From Pseudopyrenochaeta lycopersici (lineage: Eukaryota > Ascomycota > Dothideomycetes > Pleosporales > Pseudopyrenochaetaceae), in the NCBI GenBank assembly GCA_003313425.1, contig NHZP01000017.1:620001-684000 (forward strand): DNA of 64,000 nucleotides. Direction: 5' to 3'. Numbering within the stretch: position 1 is the stretch's first letter; each line of letters starts with the position of its first letter. Positions 57,373-64,000 of this stretch are shown here, piece by piece. The notes beneath the pieces were generated by a model that worked only from the letters and a program-made list of their open reading frames with translations, did not search any database and was not told the origin of the DNA. Position numbers and translations under genes: made by a program.

Positions 57373-58419
57373 ATGGTCTCCTTTACATGCGCCAATTGGA
57401 TGCGCCCAGCTAGACTACCGCTAGAATCTTCAAACACTGGCGCTGTGTCGTCTGCTCCTTCGAAATCGCCGTTGGCTGGAGAATTTGACGAAAATGGGTC
57501 CTGCGAGCTCTTGGTTGCTCCAACACCCACAGGTTCAGGCTATATCACACCTGCCCATTCCAGCGACTCGACGGCGGCACTCGACGACCGCTATTCGTTC
57601 GATGCCGATGCCTTTCCAAATCACTCATACATGTACCCTTCAGATAGGAATGGGACGACAGGCACAGACGCCTTGCACGCATTGAAGCACCCGAGAGAGA
57701 CAGCTTGCTCTATAAATGCAGCTTTTCACCGCCATATCAGTTCGTTCGACTGGCATACCCTTCGCAGTGGATTCCAAAATTTCGCGGTCTCGGCCTCTGA
57801 GAACCTCAATGAGCGCCTGAATCGCGTTTTCGAAGACCGCGATGTACCAGGAATGCATGATCGTGCCGTGAGCATCATACCATCAATATCGCTGCCTAGT
57901 ATGCGGCAAATGGAGCTAGCTGCCGATGCGCTCACTGATGCTCTGCGATCATCGACGAAACGAAGTCCCCTAGGTGAACCCTTCTCATATCAAGAGTTAC
58001 AAGGCGATCAATGGGCCTTCGCCCGCATCATGGGCGAGAAAGCTCGTAACGCATTGGTGAGGCAGAAGATCTGCAAAGGGTGGGAGATTACTGCTACCTC
58101 CGGTACGCTCCGCTTGCATACCCAACTAAATACAGCACTGGCGACCCTTTTCATAACTCAGAAGAAGATTTCTGGCGTTGCAAAACTCTACGAAATGACC
58201 CCTTACTGGACAGCGGACGTGATCAGAAAGGCTTGGCGTCTGGAGCTTAAGGCTAGCTTGACGAACAAAACAGCTGACAAAGACCGTGACTTCCTCACTG
58301 AGGGGCTATCGTGCTTGCCGGTGGCCTTTGAGTTCCCCGAAAGCTGGGGATGCTTGGCTATAGAAGATGTGGAACGAGGAGTTGTGCGGGCTGATAACGG
58401 CTGGATGGCTATTGAGTAG
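57373..58419 (+). CDS. Unrecognised 348-residue protein
   Basis: An intronless ATG frame of 348 residues with even amino-acid use. The first 90 residues are Ser/Thr/Pro-rich and disordered. The rest looks folded and helical: INAAFHRHISSFDWHTLRSG, SENLNERLNRVFED, FARIMGEKARNALVRQKICK, LNTALATLFITQKKISGVAK and VIRKAWRLELKASL. The C-terminus has aromatic residues (FEFPESWGCLAIEDVER). There is no signal peptide, membrane span or known motif that I recognise. It is likely a real gene because the frame is long, ATG-started and unopposed on the other strand. Neighbours give no hint of function. Confidence 0.6.
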   Translation: MVSFTCANWMRPARLPLESSNTGAVSSAPSKSPLAGEFDENGSCELLVAPTPTGSGYITPAHSSDSTAALDDRYSFDADAFPNHSYMYPSDRNGTTGTDALHALKHPRETACSINAAFHRHISSFDWHTLRSGFQNFAVSASENLNERLNRVFEDRDVPGMHDRAVSIIPSISLPSMRQMELAADALTDALRSSTKRSPLGEPFSYQELQGDQWAFARIMGEKARNALVRQKICKGWEITATSGTLRLHTQLNTALATLFITQKKISGVAKLYEMTPYWTADVIRKAWRLELKASLTNKTADKDRDFLTEGLSCLPVAFEFPESWGCLAIEDVERGVVRADNGWMAIE

Positions 58420-58697
58420 GAGGGGATGACACGGCGTTATTAGGGAAAGTATTGTGTCAGGATAATATAATTGGCGGTTCCTTTCGCACATTTATAATAC
58501 GGCTTGTGGGAATGGCTATGGTAAAACGCGGGAGTCCTTAAGTAATTTGATTGGGGCAAGGCTCTGAACATCTTCATGGCTCGAGTTTCATAGCGAACGA
58601 GCACATCATCTGAAGATGTTGTGGCCACCAAGCATGGCCGTTAGAATCTACAGGCAATCACCAGACGTCCCATTCCCGGTATCACAACACAGAAATC

Positions 58698-60714
58698 TTA
58701 TCTCGTGATGCTCCCAGCACGCTGGCGCGTAGCACTCCGGCTTCTACTGCTCCTTGAACCTGTCCGTTCTGCAATCATTCCTCGCTCAACATCTTGCAAA
58801 CCTTTTCCTCCATCGCGGCTTGACTTCATACCTGCCGGTGTTCCTCCAAAGCTAACTAACACAGTCGGATTATCCGCAGTCAGATTGTCTAATACACTCA
58901 GCTCATGCTCTGTGAACCACTTAGGCATCAGAAAAGTACGCAGAGGAATCAGTGCAATGATCAGGACAGGGAACCCAATAGCGGCGATGGTCTGTGAAAT
59001 GGCGACTGTGCACGCAACACCTAGCATCTGGATGCCAATGAAGAGCATGACCTTCTTACGCGGTATGGTGTTGAGCGGGTCATCGGCCGGAAGGAAGCGT
59101 CGTTCCGAGTTCAAATACCAGAATTTCTTGAGGATACCGTTACTCTCAATGGAACCCCACTGACGCAAGTCAGTACATCTAAGGGAGGCGTTCAGAATGG
59201 AATATATGGCGTGGTCGGACTTACCCCAACGACAAAGAAAACGCCAGCAAACACCGCTGCAGGCATGGTGTGCAATACCCTTAGCAGGGGTCCTGACATT
59301 GTCCCCCAAATCGCCATGCCCATCAAGAAGTGACTGACACGCTGTTCAACCACTGCTGTGGCTTCAACAATTGGCTCCCTGATCTCATCACCATCCTTCG
59401 TTTCGGTTACATCGAGCCGAGTTTCGTATATCGTCAAGGAGTCGGTGTGCACAGGCGCTTGGGGTACAAGGCCGTTGGGTAATGGTAGTCCGATTATACC
59501 GCCGACGAAGCAAGTACATCCGAGAAGAAAAAAATCCCAGTGAAAGCCGGCGGGTTTCTTCAGAGGATACTGGCGTGCTTGTGCTGTGAGAGAGGACACA
59601 TTCTGAGAAGAAGAGTCAGCAGAGCCCCCAAAAACTACGGCATCAGGCTGAAGGACTCACATGATCGTAATAAAATAGCAACATCATTAGGAACCCAAAT
59701 GGTACAGCCACAAATACCCACTTCAGATCCAGGTTCCAAAAGTCGATGACCCAGTTTCTCTGCTGGGTAGGCTCAAACGCGCCAACAATTGGTACACGGT
59801 AGACCTCTGTACTTGCTAGTCTTCCCGGAAAGTGCGAGAAGCCAACCCAAAACAAAGTGGGAAAGACGAAAGAGTAATCGGCAAGGATACCGCGTACTCC
59901 CGGCGTCCAGAGAGTGCTACCACCGAGCTTCTCGAGACCATATACGGAGCCGAAATAAAGAATCGCGATAACAATGGAAAGATAACCACCGGCAAAGTCG
60001 GAAGCTTCAAAAAGGTAGACAAGTTCTTCTACACCTTTAACTATGTTCTCATTAGCAACGCTATTCCGGAATAGCGACGCAACCATAAATACGTACTGCA
60101 ATAGATGATTCCCACATACATGCCAAATGTCTCACTCGAGAAGTCTGTGACATACGCCATGTAATCACAGAGATTCCCGAAGCTCACAGCCCAGTGAAAG
60201 ATCGCAGCCCAGATACCAACCCAGGCGGTAAACTGTCCATATATAGAAGGGTCGTAAAGGCTGATAATATCGTAGATTGTGTAGTTAAACAATGCGATGA
60301 GGCCAGTAACGCCGACTATTGTTAGTGGTTGGCAGGAGAGCAAACTGAATACCATGGCTGCCAGAGCAGATGCGAAGAGGGCTTCATTAACACCGAAAAA
60401 CTCGCCTGTACGACGGTACATATCAAGTGTAAAAGCAATTGCTGGTAGGACGCTGTTCATCTCAGGTAAAGGTGCCGTAAGCTGAAGGTGAAAGCTTACT
60501 TGACAAAATACATCCGTATCGTGCTTGCAAATGCACGGTAAGTCAACGCATCCCGGATATCGCTCCAATAATAAGGTAGTCTCCTCTTAACGTCGTGATA
60601 CATTCCTCGTCCGGGTCTTAATATGCGGTATCGCCGCCATCCTTGTTGGTTCTGGAAACTGTACGATTCCGTCGTTGCGACCCTTCCCAGTCCATTAATT
60701 CTTGGACTGCTCAT
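58698..60714 (-). CDS. Bor1-like anion (borate/bicarbonate) transporter, SLC4 family
   Basis: Five minus-strand exons, 60714-60500, 60452-60097, 60040-59661, 59602-59225 and 59159-58698, join across introns of 47, 56, 58, 65 and give 596 residues. Yeast and plant Bor1 export borate; animal relatives exchange bicarbonate. About 12 helices are visible. Family segments include MYFVNVLPAIAFTLDMYRRT, SCQPLTIVGVTGLIALFNYT, TFGMYVGIIYCIKGVEELV, KPAGFHWDFFLLGCTCFVGG, AIWGTMSGPLLRVLHTMPAAV, FFVVGWGSIESNGI and PRKKVMLFIGIQMLGVACTV. The Pro before Leu/Pro pair after GGIIG (GLPLPNGLVPQAPVHT) is typical. The tail is Arg/Ser-rich and cytosolic. The start is the first ATG; the upstream TTG in frame is not a fungal start. 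Confidence 0.92.
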
Positions 60715-61960
60715 CTTGTTTTTCAAGCTACTGGGTATGTGAGTAGTGTGCTCAGATTGCTGACAACTACTCCGAAATGTGCTAATTGAGAATGTGGGAA
60801 CGCTCGAGTGAGAAAGTTATACCAAGGATGACGCAGCGTCCTCATATTTAGACACAGCGTGAGGTGCGAGATTTTTATACTAGTTCAGGTAGAGTACGGG
60901 TAAGGCTGTAGCCCTGCCACTTCTCAATTACGATACTCCTCTCTAGCGCTACTTGGCAATTGTGGGTACTAAAGATGATCGTGTTTAATGCTTACGGGAT
61001 TCAACAATGGAGTCTCTCCAAGCTTGCCAGAACATGGAAAGGTGTATTGCTAGCAACCTGTGCAAAGCCTTGCAGCCGCTCTCCACGACAATCCGTATTC
61101 ATTTATACGGCATCTCCTGGAACATATTTGTTGGATTTTAAGGTCTGAGAATGATGGCTGGTGGGAGTAGTGGCTACCCCTTCGGCTAGTATAGCTTGGT
61201 TTGGATCTGCATGCTTGGCTCACACGTTTGCCCGGGCAGAATCTTCGTAGCCGAGTTGTCTGCAGAATGGAGCACCCTGAATGGTTAACGTCAGCCATTT
61301 GTATGCACAATATCAAATTGTCAAATCTACTGAGCTCTGCACCAATTGGTCTGCTGTGTCAACTCCTCAGCTCACAATAGCCTTTGGGGTGTGAGCTTTC
61401 TTGATGTCCTGCATGACGCGATGCTGCCGACGAAGCTGAATGCTAGATCAGGTAAGGTGTGCCATGTGACAATAGCCAAGGCTATCGGAACATAACCACA
61501 CACTTTTGTGTTGTCTGAATCGTGATGGTGTGAGCTAGATCGCCCCCGCATCTTATTTGCGCTGCGCTCCGAAATAAGACTTCTACCCAGGATTAAACTG
61601 GGCGACAAGCATTAACGACTGAATCAATTTGCATCGTAACGGACCGATTTGAGCCTCTGCGAAAGCTTGATCGACTAGTCATTCGAGGCATTCCCTTCCG
61701 ACATTCCGCTTTGTTCTCCGTTATCAGCGAAGACTTTTTGTGCCTTGTTGCAGTGCTCAGGAAAGGTGGTCTGTTACTTCTTTTTGATTAGGTTCATCTG
61801 TCAAGAAACCAAACGCAGGTCTTGGGTGGCTGGAGTTGGACGTTCGTCTCGCACTCCTCGTCGATCACTCGTTCGCACATGCTCGTTCAACGGCACTGAC
61901 ATGTCCAAGAGCTTGGCTTGCCCTGTTAGGCTTATTCTAGCTATACCTACTCTTTGAGAA
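60715..61960. other. Divergent promoter stretch
   Basis: 1.2 kb between the divergent Bor1-like and SET-domain genes. No gene seen. Confidence 0.5.
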
Positions 61961-63920
61961 ATGAACGGCCTTGATGATATCGATGGGTTATCAGAGTGCA
62001 TTGAGCGAGCCATACAGGAACATTTTGCAAGGTCTGATATCAGCCTTGCATGGCCTCAGCTGGATAGTCTTAACCGCCCAATTCTTCGTATCGAAGCTTT
62101 TCTCGAGGATGCAGGGCCAGTCAATGGATCAAGATCCCGATCGGATCGAGTCGCTTCGGTACGTTCATACCCACACCTATCCCAATTATATCATACCAGC
62201 CACTAGTACTGTTTCGTCACATCTGATATCCAAAGAAGGGCGTGAGCTAACTTGTGCTTAGAGAACATTAGATCTGACAGGGATTGTGACTCCATGGCAG
62301 TCGCGAAGCCCAACAGCAGCGCAACAAGACAATGAGATGGTGTCACCCACAGAGAAGTCGCTGTCTCATTTCAGTCCGGAGCCATCCCAACAACGAGAAT
62401 CAAGTGTCGATAAAATATCTAGAAGCTCTCGACGGAAAGGTACTGGTGGCTTGAGAATGTCGCAGAACCAGACCATTCAGGAGGATCTAAGCGAGCACCA
62501 GCGTCAGATGCAAGTCGATGCTCGGAGTTTCCCAAAGAGAAAGAAAGTGGCGTCCGACAAATTTGTCTTTCAGCCTTCGACGCTAGACAAATTGATCATC
62601 GGCATATGGGAACAGGTCCATGGATCCATCAATTTAGACCCAAAAGTAATCTTTGAGCAATTTCAAGTGGCTCCAGCCAGTCCAACAGACAAAATAAGTC
62701 ATACAGAAGGAGATACGGCGGCTATTAGCGTTCTCAGTACAGCGGCCAACGCAACATGCAGCTCTTTCAGCCAGATGAACGTGTTCTGCCGCAAGGTCAC
62801 GCAAGCTAGTCGCGTTTGCCGCTCGATAGAGATGATCGTGCAAGCGCGATGGACAGAATTGTTTGAAGACCAAATCCAACTTCGTGCAACTACAATGCTG
62901 GAGCTTTCCGCAACGAAGCATAGAAAAGCGGTCTTTATGGAAGCATGTCAAGATTTTGGGTGGTCTGAGAAAGAGTTGCGGAACAAGATGGCAGTATGGC
63001 GAGGCTACAAAGAAGTCAAAGATGGAGCAGGTTGGGCCGCTCTTGTGTTCGCAGGGATGGGAATCTACCGCTTCTGCAAATACCGCGTTGGCTTCGACAA
63101 TGACGCCATGCGACGTTTGCGAAATATCCGAAAAAGGCTGGAGGTTGCCGCTGACACGTTGCACCCTCACTGGCGGCGATTGTTAGCAATAGTAGGAGAG
63201 CCACCAACACTACAGTACCCTGGTCATCCACACGAATGGGTAGTTTTCGAAGACGGGTCGGATCCTATCTCTCTACGACAGACCTACGAACTCCAGGACC
63301 CTTATTTTGCCTTCGAACACATCGAAGAATCTGTCATTGACGACTCGGTGTGGGGTTGCGAAGACCCACGCTGGATGCCACAGTCCAATGATGTCACCAG
63401 AACGAGTGGCGTCTATATGTGTAGACTGTGCGGAAAGCAGCAGTCGGATGACGCCAAGGTGAATTCATGCTTTTGCTTCCCTTCGCTATTTGGCTGTGTA
63501 AAGCGAAAATCTTCACCAGTTCAGGTGTATCGTACACCAGATGGTAAGAATAATGGATTGTTAGCGCTGACACCATTCGAGCGAGGGGCTGCAATTGGAG
63601 AACTTGTTGGACTGGTAACTAAAGGCGTCAGACATCTCGATGTCATGGATAGCTCCACACCGACAGCAAGCTACCAGATTTGGCAGGGTAGAATGGGAAA
63701 CTATACTCGCTTCGCAAACCATAGCTGTAAAGCAAACGCGCAAGCATCTACATTCGTATGGCTAGACACGCAGCGGGTGATTTTGGTCAGCAAAGGGGTA
63801 GAGGCAGGCTCAGAAGTAACTGTCGACTATGGTGATAAATATTGGGAGGGCTTAGACAAGGCATGTCTTTGTGGTGAAACATGTTGTAGATATAGACGGA
63901 TTGGTAGACAGCGAGGATGA
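61961..63920 (+). CDS. SET-domain protein, putative lysine methyltransferase
   Basis: Two exons, 61961-62158 and 62262-63920, join in phase 0 across a 103-nt intron into 618 residues. SET domains transfer methyl groups from S-adenosylmethionine to lysines. Seen near the C-terminus are NGLLALTPFERGAAIGELVG, GNYTRFANHSCKANAQ (the NHS cofactor and catalytic motif), VTVDYGDKYW, and a post-SET-like CLCGETCCR. The middle (PHLDKLIIGIWEQVHGSI-like region, ARWTELFEDQIQLRA, FGWSEKELRNKMAVWRGYKEVKDGAGW) is a conserved helical region in fungal relatives. A Lys/Arg-rich PKRKK near residue 170 could be a nuclear signal. Histone target unknown. After the TGA another frame stays open to the window edge, so the true 3' end may differ. 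Confidence 0.8.
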
Positions 63921-64000
63921 AATGGCGCTGGTCGAGGTGAAACCCTTGATGCCATTATCCTTTGGTAAGTGTTTCCCACATTGTATCAGTATACGCGCTC

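Noticed and set aside
7527..60714. A functional link between the FNT transporter, carbonic anhydrase and Bor1-like transporter as an inorganic-carbon cluster
   Set aside because: They are 8-50 kb apart with many unrelated genes between them and no shared promoter; co-occurrence is probably chance.
1..64000. CRISPR arrays, operons, ribosome binding sites
   Set aside because: The window is eukaryotic with spliceosomal introns; no regularly spaced direct repeats were seen.

Overview
The window looks like nuclear DNA of a filamentous ascomycete (Pezizomycotina; Dothideomycetes/Pleosporales is a guess from protein flavour, not proven). The reasons are many short GT-AG introns (mostly 47-75 nt) with CTAAC-like branch points, single genes on alternating strands rather than operons, and fungal families such as Zn2Cys6 and C2H2 regulators, a formate/nitrite-type transporter, a GT90 glycosyltransferase, a CENP-B-type HTH protein, a Bor1-type transporter and a fungal LysM protein. 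Twenty-three protein genes are supported as more than bare reading frames, and most splice into one clean frame. All splice models are hand-made from the sequence; no homology search was run.

Layout. 1-12 kb is accessory-looking: a secreted Pro/Ala-rich repeat protein, a Zn2Cys6 regulator, an FNT transporter and a LysM gene whose second repeat is broken, with long gene-poor gaps. 12-27 kb is denser and mostly housekeeping: Cdt1, a small membrane-anchored helical protein, a DysF-domain protein, a DUF3253 protein, beta-carbonic anhydrase with two in-frame starts, an SDR, a tRNA-Lys gene, a SnoaL-like protein, the tRNA-splicing enzyme Tpt1, a single-pass membrane protein and a Rab5 GTPase. 27-46 kb holds a single-finger C2H2 protein, a polytopic GT90 enzyme, cysteine dioxygenase, the translation-associated GTPase Rbg1 and a CENP-B-type HTH protein, separated by 0.5-3.7 kb gaps. 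46-51 kb is nearly empty. 51-64 kb holds a PXA-domain protein with a 985-nt intron, Mediator subunit 10, an unrecognised 348-aa protein, a Bor1-like transporter and a SET-domain protein near the window edge.

The most unusual element is the tRNA-Lys(CTT) gene at 20221-20382 on the minus strand. All four stems pair and a Pol III terminator follows, but besides the normal intron after position 37 it carries a 57-bp insertion in the T-loop, between positions 57 and 58. The insertion starts GTTAGT, ends AG and has CTAAC ten bases before its end, so it has the signals of a spliceosomal intron placed inside a Pol III gene and its B box. Other points of note are a GC-AG intron with two 21-nt exons in RBG1, the decayed LysM repeat, and the long intron of the PXA gene. 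No CRISPR, operon, intact transposon or biosynthetic cluster was seen.
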